The position numbers and the translations under genes are program-made. This document shows positions 25,669 to 33,225 of a stretch of DNA of 64,000 bases, in pieces (position 1 is the stretch's first letter; every line of letters begins with the position of its first letter). The notes below the pieces were generated by a model. That model had not been told where the DNA came from and did not search any database. It saw only the letters and a program-made list of their open reading frames with translations. The stretch covers positions 62,001 to 126,000 of the forward strand of contig NZ_BMVF01000012.1 in NCBI RefSeq assembly GCF_014650575.1. Reading direction: 5' to 3'. This DNA comes from Streptomyces naganishii JCM 4654. Lineage in GTDB: Bacteria; Actinomycetota; Actinomycetes; Streptomycetales; Streptomycetaceae.

Positions 25669-25706
25669 ATGACGGATGACAGATATTGAAATTTGTCATT
25701 CGTCAT
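25669..25706 (+). promoter_or_regulatory. Operator over the aldo/keto reductase promoter
   Basis: ATGACGGATGACA (25669-25681) and TGTCATTCGTCAT (25694-25706) form an inverted repeat with 12 of 13 pairs and a 12-base spacer. Each arm holds two ATGAC half sites. The repeat spans a -35-like TTGAAA (25686-25691), 17 bases before GATGCT (25709-25714). The downstream TetR-type gene is the obvious candidate for binding it. Confidence 0.7.
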
Positions 25707-25720
25707 GCGATGCTCGTGGC

Positions 25721-26731
25721 ATGACGATGCGAACCACCACACTCGGAACCACCGGACCCCGGGTCTCCGCCCTCGGCCTCGGCTGCATGGGCATGTCCGC
25801 GCTGTACGGCGAGGCCGACCGCGCCGAGTCCATCGCGACCGTGCACGCCGCCCTGGACGCGGGCGTGACCCTGCTGGACACCGGCGACTTCTACGCCATG
25901 GGGCACAACGAGATGCTGGTCGGCGAGGCCCTGCGCACCGCCCCGGCCGCCGCCCGCGACAAGGCGCTGGTCAGCGTGAAGTTCGGCGCGCTGCGCGACC
26001 CGGACGGCAACTGGTCGGGGTACGACGGCCGGCCCGCCGCGGTGAAGAACTTCGCCGCCTACTCGCTCCAGCGCCTCGGCGTGGACCACATCGACGTCTA
26101 CCGGATCGCCCGCCTCGACCCGGACGTCCCCATCGAGGAGACCGTCGGCGCGATCGCCGAGCTCATCGAGAAGGGGCACGTCCGGCACGTCGGCCTGAGC
26201 GAGGTCGGCGCCGACACCGTCCGCCGGGCCGCCGCCACCGTGCCCGTCGCCGACCTCCAGATCGAGTACTCGCTGATCTCTCGCGGCATCGAGCGGGAGA
26301 TCCTGCCCGCCACCCGCGAGCTCGGCATCGCCGTCACCGCCTACGGAGTGCTCTCGCGCGGCCTGATCTCCGGCCACTTCACCCGCGACCGGCAGCTCGC
26401 CCCCACCGACTTCCGGGCGCACTCACCCCGCTTCCAGGGCGAGAACCTCCAGCACAACCTGAACCTCGTCGAAGCGCTGCGCGAGGTCGCCGACGGCAAG
26501 GGCGTGAGCGTCGCGCAGATCGCCATCGCCTGGGTGCTCTCGCGCGGCGAGGACATCGTGCCGCTGATCGGCGCCCGCACCCGCGAGCGGCTCGACGAGG
26601 CTCTCGGCGCGCTGGACGTCACGCTCGACGCCGCCGACCTCGCCGCGATCGAGGAGGCCGTACCGGCGGACGCGGCCGCGGGCGAGCGCTACCCGCGGGC
26701 GCAGATGGCACATCTGGACAGCGAACGCTGA
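25721..26731 (+). CDS. Aldo/keto reductase
   Basis: A 336-residue NADPH-dependent aldo/keto reductase of the YajO/IolS-like group. The catalytic Asp and Tyr are in LLDTGDFYAMGHNE and the lysine in VSVKFG. The usual catalytic histidine motif (Y-x-x-H-R-x-D-P) reads DVYRIARLDP, with Ala in place of His, a variation seen in one subgroup of these enzymes. ATG 25721 lies 6 bases after a -10-like GATGCT, so the gene is probably leaderless. It is followed 25 bases later by a TetR-type regulator and is preceded by a strong inverted repeat. The pair looks like an inducible detoxification unit; the substrate is unknown. Confidence 0.88.
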   Translation: MTMRTTTLGTTGPRVSALGLGCMGMSALYGEADRAESIATVHAALDAGVTLLDTGDFYAMGHNEMLVGEALRTAPAAARDKALVSVKFGALRDPDGNWSGYDGRPAAVKNFAAYSLQRLGVDHIDVYRIARLDPDVPIEETVGAIAELIEKGHVRHVGLSEVGADTVRRAAATVPVADLQIEYSLISRGIEREILPATRELGIAVTAYGVLSRGLISGHFTRDRQLAPTDFRAHSPRFQGENLQHNLNLVEALREVADGKGVSVAQIAIAWVLSRGEDIVPLIGARTRERLDEALGALDVTLDAADLAAIEEAVPADAAAGERYPRAQMAHLDSER

Positions 26732-26756
26732 CCGGCGCGGCAGGTACCTTCTAGGC

Positions 26757-27356
26757 ATGTCACCCACCACCGAGACCCTGACCGCCGAGCGCATCCTCGA
26801 GGCGACCGAGGAGGTGCTGCGCCGGCACGGGCCGGCGAAGGCCACCGTGGTGGACGTGGCCCGCGCGCTGGGCGTCAGCCACGGCAGCGTCTACCGCCAC
26901 TTCCGCACCAAGGCCGCGCTGCGCGAGGCGGTGACCAAGCGGTGGCTGGACCGCACGTCGCAGGCGCTGGCCGGGATAGCCGCCGACGAGGGGCGCGACC
27001 CGGAGGCGCGGCTGCGCGACTGGCTGCGGGCGCTGTTCGAGGCCAAGCGCCGCAAGGCGGGTCACGATCCCGAGCTGTTCGCCACGTACTCGGTCCTGGT
27101 CGATGAGAGCGGCACGGTGGTCGAGGAGCACCTCGCCGAGCTGACCGCCCAGCTGACCGGGATCGTCGAGGCGGGCGTCGCCGCGGGCAGCCTCGCCTCA
27201 GCCGACCCCGCCGCCACGGCCGGCGCCCTCTTCCACGCGACCGGCCGCTTCCACGACCCCTGCTACGCCGGGGAGTGGAAGCGGCCGGAGATCGAGGGGG
27301 AGCTCGAGGCCGTCCTCGATCTCATGCTGCGCGGACTGCGGGCGCCCGTCAGGTGA
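26757..27356 (+). CDS. TetR-family transcriptional regulator
   Basis: A 199-residue TetR repressor. The N-terminal HTH is TVVDVARALGVSHGSVYRHFRTKAALREAV (about residues 29-58). The C-terminal ligand domain is all-helical and not classifiable by eye. TACCTT (26745-26750) sits 6 bases before the ATG, so it may have its own leaderless promoter besides read-through from the aldo/keto reductase gene. It probably controls the operator upstream of that gene. The last 8 bases overlap the convergent secreted-protein gene. Confidence 0.9.
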   Translation: MSPTTETLTAERILEATEEVLRRHGPAKATVVDVARALGVSHGSVYRHFRTKAALREAVTKRWLDRTSQALAGIAADEGRDPEARLRDWLRALFEAKRRKAGHDPELFATYSVLVDESGTVVEEHLAELTAQLTGIVEAGVAAGSLASADPAATAGALFHATGRFHDPCYAGEWKRPEIEGELEAVLDLMLRGLRAPVR

Positions 27357-27795
27357 TCTTCAGGGTGACCGGCTGGGAGTGCACGGCACCGCCTGAGGTC
27401 GCCACCCGGACAACCTCGGTGCCCTTGTTGGTGAACTTGCGGACCACCGTGAAGGTGTTGCCCTTCTTGACCGCGGTGGTCGTGCGCAGCGTGTTCCACT
27501 TGCCGTTGACCTTGTGCTGGAGGACCAGCGTGCTGCCCGCCTTCAGGCCGACCGTGCGACCGGTGAACGTCACCGACTGACCGGCCTTGATGGTGGTGTG
27601 GTTGACCTTGACGGCGATCGACCGCATCGCCGTCATGCTGGGCTTGGAGGTCGGCTTGGCCGTGTGCGTCATGCTCGGGGTGGGCTTCGGCGCGGTGACG
27701 GCGTAGGCGCCGGCCGACCCGGCGGCCAGCAGGGCGGCGGACAGGGTGCCTGCGGCCAGTGTGCGGACGCAGCGGCTGTGGAGGGTGGACTTCAT
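27349..27795 (-). CDS. Secreted Ig-like fold protein
   Basis: A 148-residue protein with a Sec signal peptide (LAAGTLSAALLAAGSAGAYA, cleavage about residue 32), a Pro/Thr/Lys linker PKPTPSMTHTAKPTSKPS, and one small beta-sandwich-like domain with VKVNHTTIKAGQSVTFTGRTVGLKAGSTLVLQHKVNGKW, the pattern of bacterial Ig-like or surface-adhesion repeats. No enzyme motif is present. GGAGCGGGAG precedes the ATG. A long 5' region (27796-28025) carries a strong hairpin at 27835-27866. Confidence 0.75.
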   Translation of the reverse strand: MKSTLHSRCVRTLAAGTLSAALLAAGSAGAYAVTAPKPTPSMTHTAKPTSKPSMTAMRSIAVKVNHTTIKAGQSVTFTGRTVGLKAGSTLVLQHKVNGKWNTLRTTTAVKKGNTFTVVRKFTNKGTEVVRVATSGGAVHSQPVTLKIT

Positions 27796-27834
27796 GGCGG
27801 ACTCCCGCTCCTTTTCGACGAATTGCCCCCCTCT

Positions 27835-27866
27835 GCGCGATCGGGGCCCGCGGGGCCCGATCGCGC
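27835..27866 (-). other. Hairpin in the 5' region of the Ig-like protein gene
   Basis: GCGCGATCGGG and CCCGATCGCGC form an 11-bp stem, 40-71 bases before the start codon. It could be a 5'-UTR structure or the terminator of upstream transcription from the MFS gene. The rest of 27796-28025 shows no gene. Confidence 0.5.
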
Positions 27867-28025
27867 TCCTCCAAGGTCGCCCGAGGGCCGGGCGACGGCC
27901 ACCCGAAAAGGGTTGCACTCAGGGTAGAAGTACCCCAACACACGGTGAAAAGGGCAGGTCAGAGGTGGTCGTGACGCTTACTTTTTTCTTACCTTTGATT
28001 CCGTTGGGCACACTGCCCGTCACGG

Positions 28026-29459
28026 TCAGCCGATCGTGCGCGGCAGGCGCAGGCTGAGCAGGCCCGTCAGGACCACTCCGGCCAGCTGGACCAGGAGCGT
28101 GGTGACCAGCGCGTCCCTCATGCCCAGGCCCTGCGCCAGGGACAGGAACAGCGTGCCCAGGGTGGCCACGCCCAGCGCCAGGGACGACTGCTGGGTGGTG
28201 ACCATGACCCCGCTGCCCACGCCCGCGCGGGCGGCCGGCACCTCGGAGAGGACGATCCGGAAGATCACGGGCAGTTGGAGCGCCTGACCGGCGCCCGCCA
28301 CCGCCGCCCCGGGCAGCAGTTCGACCAGGCCGAGGTGCGGCCAGGACCGCCAGGCGGCCAGCGCCAGCAGGCCCACGCCCACCGTCTGGATCAGCGCGCC
28401 CGCCGTCACCACACGGGTGCCGTACCGGGCGACCAGCCGGGGACCGGCCAGCGAGACGAAGAAGAAGACCACCGCCATCGGGGCCAGCGCCAGACCCGCC
28501 GGGACCGGGCCGAGTCCCGCGCCGCGCTGCAACGCCACCGCGATCACGAACATGAAGCCGCTGAACCCGATCGAGAACGGCATGATCAGCAGCAGCCCGC
28601 GCCGCAGGGACACCAGGCGGAACAGGCTCGGCGGCACCAGCGGCGTACGCCCGAGCCGGTCGGCCCTGCGCTCCACCGCCCAGAACACGCCCGCCACCAG
28701 CGGAAACGCGGCCATCGACAGCCACGTCCACAGCGGCCAGTGCGCCGCGCGGCCCTCGGTGAGCGGGACCAGCAGCGCCAGCAGGGCCGCCGCCAGCAGC
28801 ACCGTGCCGGGGCCGTCGACCGGCTCCGGGTGCTGCGAGCGGGTCTCGGGCACCGCGCGGGCGGCCAGCAGCAGACCGGCGATCACCACCGGCACGTTGA
28901 CCAGGAACACCGAACGCCAGCCCGTGCCCCAGACGTCCGCCGCGACCAGGACACCGCCGAGGATCTGCCCGGCCACCATGGACAGGCCGGCCGTCGCGCC
29001 GTACAGGCCCATCGCGCGGGCCCGGCGGGGGCCGGAGGTGGCGGCCTGGATGGTGGCCAGCACCTGCGGAAGCATCGCGGCGGCGGACGCGCCCTGCGCC
29101 ACGCGCGCCGCGACCAGCGTCCAGGCGCCGGGCGCGAGCCCGCAGGCCAGCGAGGTCAGGCCGAAGGCGGCCATGCCGCCGAGGAAGAACCGGCGCCGGC
29201 CGAACAGGTCGCCGAGCCGGCCGCCGAGGACCAGCAGGACGGCGTACGCCACTCCGTAGCCGGCGACGACGAGTTCGAGGACGGCCTCGCTCGCGTGCAG
29301 GTCCCGCCCGATCGTGGGCAGGGCGACGTTGACGATGAAGAAGTCGATGAGGGGCAGTGCCGCGGCCAGCAGCACCGTGAACAGTCCGAGGGCGCCGAGC
29401 GCGGGTGGCGCCGCGGAGCCGGGGCGGACGAGGCGTGAGGAGATGGTTTCGGTCGTCAC
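28026..29459 (-). CDS. MFS transporter, DHA2-type drug exporter
   Basis: A 477-residue 14-helix exporter. Helix 1 has LIDFFIVNVALPTIGRDL and the motif A loop is GGRLGDLFGRRRFF. The GTG at 29459 was chosen because longer versions run into the divergent promoter. It is transcribed away from an MmyB-type regulator with only 101 bases between the starts, an arrangement common for regulator-controlled drug exporters. Substrate is unknown. Confidence 0.87.
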   Translation of the reverse strand: MTTETISSRLVRPGSAAPPALGALGLFTVLLAAALPLIDFFIVNVALPTIGRDLHASEAVLELVVAGYGVAYAVLLVLGGRLGDLFGRRRFFLGGMAAFGLTSLACGLAPGAWTLVAARVAQGASAAAMLPQVLATIQAATSGPRRARAMGLYGATAGLSMVAGQILGGVLVAADVWGTGWRSVFLVNVPVVIAGLLLAARAVPETRSQHPEPVDGPGTVLLAAALLALLVPLTEGRAAHWPLWTWLSMAAFPLVAGVFWAVERRADRLGRTPLVPPSLFRLVSLRRGLLLIMPFSIGFSGFMFVIAVALQRGAGLGPVPAGLALAPMAVVFFFVSLAGPRLVARYGTRVVTAGALIQTVGVGLLALAAWRSWPHLGLVELLPGAAVAGAGQALQLPVIFRIVLSEVPAARAGVGSGVMVTTQQSSLALGVATLGTLFLSLAQGLGMRDALVTTLLVQLAGVVLTGLLSLRLPRTIG

Positions 29460-29489
29460 GCCTTCGAGCCTGCGGCCGCGCTCAGACGG

Positions 29490-29528
29490 GTACCAGAGTG
29501 TCCTTGTCCTGGTACCAGAAGTACCTGG
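29490..29528. promoter_or_regulatory. GGTACCAG repeats between MFS and MmyB-type genes
   Basis: GGTACCAG occurs at 29490-29497 and again at 29511-29518, exactly 21 bases (two helical turns) apart. A related GTACCTGG follows at 29521-29528. Phased repeats in a divergent promoter region suggest cooperative binding, probably by the adjacent MmyB-type regulator. Confidence 0.5.
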
Positions 29529-29560
29529 AAACAGGGTCGGGGCGAGGGCAAGCTGTAAGC

Positions 29561-30472
29561 ATGACGACCATGGCACGCGAGACGACGGTGCGGGAAGCGA
29601 CCGCGAGCCGAGCGCGGCCCGAGCGGATGCGTGAGGCCGAGATCCGCAGGCACGAACTGGCCGCCTTCCTGCGCCACCGCCGCGAGCACACCGCCCCCGA
29701 GCGGGTCGGGCTGCCGCGCGGCCGCCGGCGCCGCACCCCGGGGCTGCGCCGCGAGGAGGTCGCGCAGCTCTCCGCGGTCGGCGTCACCTGGTACACCTGG
29801 CTGGAACAGGCCCGGGACATCCAGGTGTCCGGGCAGGTCCTGGACGCCCTCGCGCGCACCCTGCTGCTCGACCCCGGCGAGCGCGCCCACCTCTTCCAGC
29901 TGGCCGGCGTCACCGACCCGGCCCCGACGACCGTGTGCCCCTCGGTCACCCCCGCACTGCGGGCGGTCCTGGAGCAGATGGAGCCGTTCCCGGCCTGCCT
30001 GCAGAACAGCAGGTACGACATCCTCGCCTACAACCGCACCTACGGCCTGCTCTTCTGCGACCTCGACGCGGTGCCCGTGGAGGACCGCAACTGCATGATC
30101 CTCGCCTACACCAACGAGGAGTGGCGCTCCTCGATCGTGCACCTGGAGGACGCGCTGCGGCACATGGCCGCCCGCTTCCGCTCCGCGATGGCCGGCCACC
30201 TCGCCGAGCCCGCCTGGAAGACCCTGCTCAAGCGGCTGCGCGACCAGTCCCCCGACTTCCGCGAGGCCTGGGACCGGCACGAGGTGATGACCCCCGCCGG
30301 CAAGCGCAAGGAGTTCCGCAACCCGTACGTCGGCCGTCTCACCGTCGACCACACCGACCTGTGGCTCAGCCCTGAGCCCGGCCCGCGCATGGTCACCTAC
30401 GTCCCGGCGGACGAGGAGTCGCGCGAGCGCCTGGAGAAGCTCCACGCGATCGCCCTGGAGCGCCGCTCCTGA
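29561..30472 (+). CDS. XRE regulator with MmyB-like ligand domain
   Basis: A 303-residue regulator. The N-terminal XRE helix-turn-helix has TPGLRREEVAQLSAVGVTWYTWLEQ (about residues 57-82), and the C-terminal two thirds is the MmyB-like PAS-type ligand-binding domain, with NRYDILAYN-like RYDILAYNRTYGLLF and DHTDLWLSPEPGPRMVTYVP. Members often bind fatty acids or other small ligands and control a divergently encoded exporter or dehydrogenase. Here the divergent gene is a DHA2 exporter. ATG 29561 is the first good start; GAGGG lies about 12 bases upstream. Confidence 0.88.
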   Translation: MTTMARETTVREATASRARPERMREAEIRRHELAAFLRHRREHTAPERVGLPRGRRRRTPGLRREEVAQLSAVGVTWYTWLEQARDIQVSGQVLDALARTLLLDPGERAHLFQLAGVTDPAPTTVCPSVTPALRAVLEQMEPFPACLQNSRYDILAYNRTYGLLFCDLDAVPVEDRNCMILAYTNEEWRSSIVHLEDALRHMAARFRSAMAGHLAEPAWKTLLKRLRDQSPDFREAWDRHEVMTPAGKRKEFRNPYVGRLTVDHTDLWLSPEPGPRMVTYVPADEESRERLEKLHAIALERRS

Positions 30473-30488
30473 CGCGCCCGGCGGAGAG

Positions 30489-30517
30489 CCGGGGCCCCCG
30501 GAGAGCCGGGGCCCCGG
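30489..30517. terminator. Terminator between MmyB-type and MFS genes
   Basis: CCGGGGCCCC (30489-30498) pairs with GGGGCCCCGG (30508-30517) in the 54-bp gap between two convergent genes. The segment is built of near-direct repeats of GAGAGCCGGGGCCCC. Confidence 0.7.
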
Positions 30518-30526
30518 TGAGCCGGG

Positions 30527-31972
30527 TCAGACGCCGGCGCCCGCCGCCTGGCGCACCTCGTTCTCCTGGAGGCGGTCGGCCGTGCGCTCCGCGGTGCGCC
30601 GGGCCCAGGTGCCGGAGGTGAGGGCGCCCAGGACCAGGACGGCCGCGCCGCAGGCGACCAGCACCCACCAGCCCGGGCGGGCGGCCGAGACGAAGGCCTG
30701 ACGGTACGGGGAGGAGCCCACGCCCGAGGCGAGCAGCGCGCCGACGACCGCGACCCCGAGGGTCTGGCCGAGCTGGCGGCTGGTGGAGGCGACCGCGGCG
30801 GCGACCCCGGCCTGGGCGCGCGGCATGCCGGAGACGGCCGTGTTGGTGATCGGGGCGTTGACGAAGCCGAAGCCGATGCCGAACAGGACGTATCCGAGGG
30901 CGAGCGTCCCGTTCGACGTCTCGGCCTCGAAGGCGGCGAACAGGACCGCGCTCGCGGTCATCGCGGCCCCCGCGATCAGCAGGGGCAGGCGCGGGCCCCG
31001 GCTGCCGACCAGCCGTCCGGACAGCGGCGCGCACAGGAAGGCGGGGGTCGCCATGGGCAGCATCCACAGGCCCGCGTGCAGGGCGTTCAGACCGCGTACG
31101 TTCTGCAGGTACAGCGTGGACAGGAACAGGAAGCCGCCGAGGGCCGCGAAGGCGCTGACCGCGATGACGGTGGCCCCGCTGAACGGAGCCGAGCGGAAGA
31201 AGCGCAGGTCGATGAGGGGCTCGTCGCGGCGCGGCTCGTACCACAGCAGGCCGAGCAGGGCCGCGAGGGCGATGGCGGCGAAGGGCAGCACGGCGGTGAG
31301 GCCGGAGTCGGGGGCCTCGATGATGGAGTAGGTCAGCGCGCCGAACAGGGCGATGACCAGCGCCTGGCCGGCCGGGTCGGGGCGGCGGGCCTTCGGGGCG
31401 CGGGACTCGGGCACGAAGCGCAGGGTGAGCAGCAGCGCGGCCAGGCCCACGGGAAGGTTGACCCAGAAGATCGAGCGCCAGCCGACCGACTCCACCAGCA
31501 GGCCGCCCACCAGCGGCCCCGCGGCCATGGATATGCCGACCACGGCGCCCCAGGCGCCGATCGCCCGGGCCCGCTCGCGCGGGTCGGTGAAGGTGTTGGT
31601 GATGATCGACATGGCGACCGGGTTGAGCATCGAGCCGCCGACCGCCTGCACCATGCGGAAGACGACGAGCAGTTCGAGGCTGGGCGCCAGGGAGCACAGC
31701 AGTGATCCGAGGCCGAAGACGACCAGCCCCGCCATGAAGACCCGCTTGCGGCCGATGCGGTCGGCCGTGGAGCCGGCCAGCATCAGCAGCGAGGCGAGTA
31801 CCAGCGTGTAGGCGTCGATGGTCCACTGCAGACCGGAGGTCTGCGCGTGCAGGTCGCGCTGGAGGGAGGGGAGCGCGACGTTGAGAACGGTGTTGTCGAG
31901 GCTCACGATCAGCAGGCTCATGCAGCAGATCGCGAGCACCAGCAGACGCCGGCGGTGGCTGAGCTCGGGCAT
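30527..31972 (-). CDS. MFS transporter, DHA2/EmrB-QacA type
   Basis: A 481-residue 14-helix multidrug-type exporter. Helix 1 carries LDNTVLNVALPSLQRDL and the motif A loop is GSTADRIGRKRVF. The later motif ANTFTDPRERARAIG-like NTFTDPRERARAIGAWG and GPLVGGLLVE (motif C) support an antiporter. ATG 31972 follows a TAGGCT -10-like box by about 11 bases. It is divergent from dusB and not linked to an obvious regulator. Substrate unknown. Confidence 0.88.
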   Translation of the reverse strand: MPELSHRRRLLVLAICCMSLLIVSLDNTVLNVALPSLQRDLHAQTSGLQWTIDAYTLVLASLLMLAGSTADRIGRKRVFMAGLVVFGLGSLLCSLAPSLELLVVFRMVQAVGGSMLNPVAMSIITNTFTDPRERARAIGAWGAVVGISMAAGPLVGGLLVESVGWRSIFWVNLPVGLAALLLTLRFVPESRAPKARRPDPAGQALVIALFGALTYSIIEAPDSGLTAVLPFAAIALAALLGLLWYEPRRDEPLIDLRFFRSAPFSGATVIAVSAFAALGGFLFLSTLYLQNVRGLNALHAGLWMLPMATPAFLCAPLSGRLVGSRGPRLPLLIAGAAMTASAVLFAAFEAETSNGTLALGYVLFGIGFGFVNAPITNTAVSGMPRAQAGVAAAVASTSRQLGQTLGVAVVGALLASGVGSSPYRQAFVSAARPGWWVLVACGAAVLVLGALTSGTWARRTAERTADRLQENEVRQAAGAGV

Positions 31973-32053
31973 GGGTTCCAGCCTAGCCGATATCGATAGT
32001 GCGGTTAACTAATGAGTGGTACAGGATCTTCGTCGATACGTGACAATGGGGGA

Positions 32054-33196
32054 ATGCCCACGCCCGAGTCCCCCCTCCAGATCGGTCCGCACACCGTCGC
32101 GCCCCCGGTGGTCCTCGCCCCCATGGCCGGTATCACCAACGCGCCCTTCCGCACCCTGTGCCGGGAGTTCTCCGGTGGCAAGGGCCTGTTCGTCAGCGAG
32201 ATGATCACCACTCGGGCGCTGGTCGAGCGCAACGACAAGACCATGCAGCTGATCAGGTTCGACGCCAGTGAGCGGCCCCGCTCCATCCAGCTGTACGGCG
32301 TCGACCCGGCCACCGTCGGCAAGGCCGTCCGCATGATCGCGGAGGAGGACCTCGCCGACCACATCGACCTCAACTTCGGCTGCCCGGTGCCCAAGGTGAC
32401 CAGGAAGGGCGGCGGCTCGGCCCTGCCCTACAAGCGCAACCTGCTGCGCTCGATCCTGCGCGAGGCGGTCAGCGGCGCCGGCGACCTGCCGGTCACCATG
32501 AAGATGCGCAAGGGCATCGACGACGACCACCTCACCTACCTCGACGCCGGCCGCATCGCCGTCGAGGAGGGCGTCACCTCCATCGCGCTGCACGGCCGCA
32601 CCGCCGCCCAGCACTACGGCGGCACCGCCGACTGGGACGCCATCGCCCGCCTCAAGGAGCACGTGCCGGAGATCCCCGTCCTCGGCAACGGCGACATCTG
32701 GTCCGCCGAGGACGCCCTGCGCATGGTGCGCGAGACCGGCTGCGACGGCGTGGTCGTGGGCCGCGGCTGCCTGGGCCGGCCGTGGCTGTTCGCCGACCTC
32801 GTCGCCGCCTTCGAGGGGCGCACGGACGCGTACGTACGCCCCACCCTGCGCGAGGTCGCCGACGTGATGGTCCGGCACGCCACCCTGCTCGGGGAGTGGC
32901 TCGGCGACGAGCAGCGCGGAGTCGTCGACTTCCGCAAGCACGTCGCCTGGTACCTCAAGGGCTTCTCGGTCGGCTCCGAGATGCGCAAGCGGCTCGCGAT
33001 CACCTCGTCCCTGGAGGAGCTGCGCGGCGGGCTCGACGAGCTGGACCTCGACCAGCCCTGGCCCTCCGGCGCCGACGGCCCGCGCGGCCGCACGTCCGGC
33101 AACAACCGGGTGGTCCTCCCGGACGGCTGGCTCAAGGACCCGTACGACTGCGCGGGCGTCGGCGAGGACGCGGAGCTGGACACCTCCGGCGGCTGA
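32054..33196 (+). CDS. dusB: tRNA-dihydrouridine synthase
   Basis: A 380-residue FMN-dependent Dus enzyme that reduces uridine in tRNA D-loops. The FMN-binding start is VLAPMAGITNAPFR, the catalytic cysteine is in LNFGCPVPKVTRKGGGSAL, and LHGRTAAQHYGG and GNGDIWSAEDA complete the flavin site. ATG 32054 lies 6 bases after GACAAT (32042-32047), indicating a leaderless transcript; the in-frame extension upstream would cover that promoter. The divergent gap contains GGTTAACTAATG and GATATCGATAG motifs of unknown meaning. Confidence 0.94.
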   Translation: MPTPESPLQIGPHTVAPPVVLAPMAGITNAPFRTLCREFSGGKGLFVSEMITTRALVERNDKTMQLIRFDASERPRSIQLYGVDPATVGKAVRMIAEEDLADHIDLNFGCPVPKVTRKGGGSALPYKRNLLRSILREAVSGAGDLPVTMKMRKGIDDDHLTYLDAGRIAVEEGVTSIALHGRTAAQHYGGTADWDAIARLKEHVPEIPVLGNGDIWSAEDALRMVRETGCDGVVVGRGCLGRPWLFADLVAAFEGRTDAYVRPTLREVADVMVRHATLLGEWLGDEQRGVVDFRKHVAWYLKGFSVGSEMRKRLAITSSLEELRGGLDELDLDQPWPSGADGPRGRTSGNNRVVLPDGWLKDPYDCAGVGEDAELDTSGG

Positions 33197-33212
33197 GCCG
33201 CCTTCCGGCGGC
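33197..33212. terminator. Small hairpin between dusB and sulfatase gene
   Basis: GCCGCC and GGCGGC pair around TTCC in the 29-bp gap between convergent genes. The stem is short, so terminator function is tentative. Confidence 0.4.
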
Positions 33213-33225
33213 CCCGCGTCCCGGG

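Noticed and set aside
26092..26124. Missing catalytic histidine as evidence that the aldo/keto reductase is dead
   Set aside because: The YR-x-ARLDP form occurs in a recognised subgroup of these enzymes and the other catalytic residues are intact, so no inactivation is claimed.
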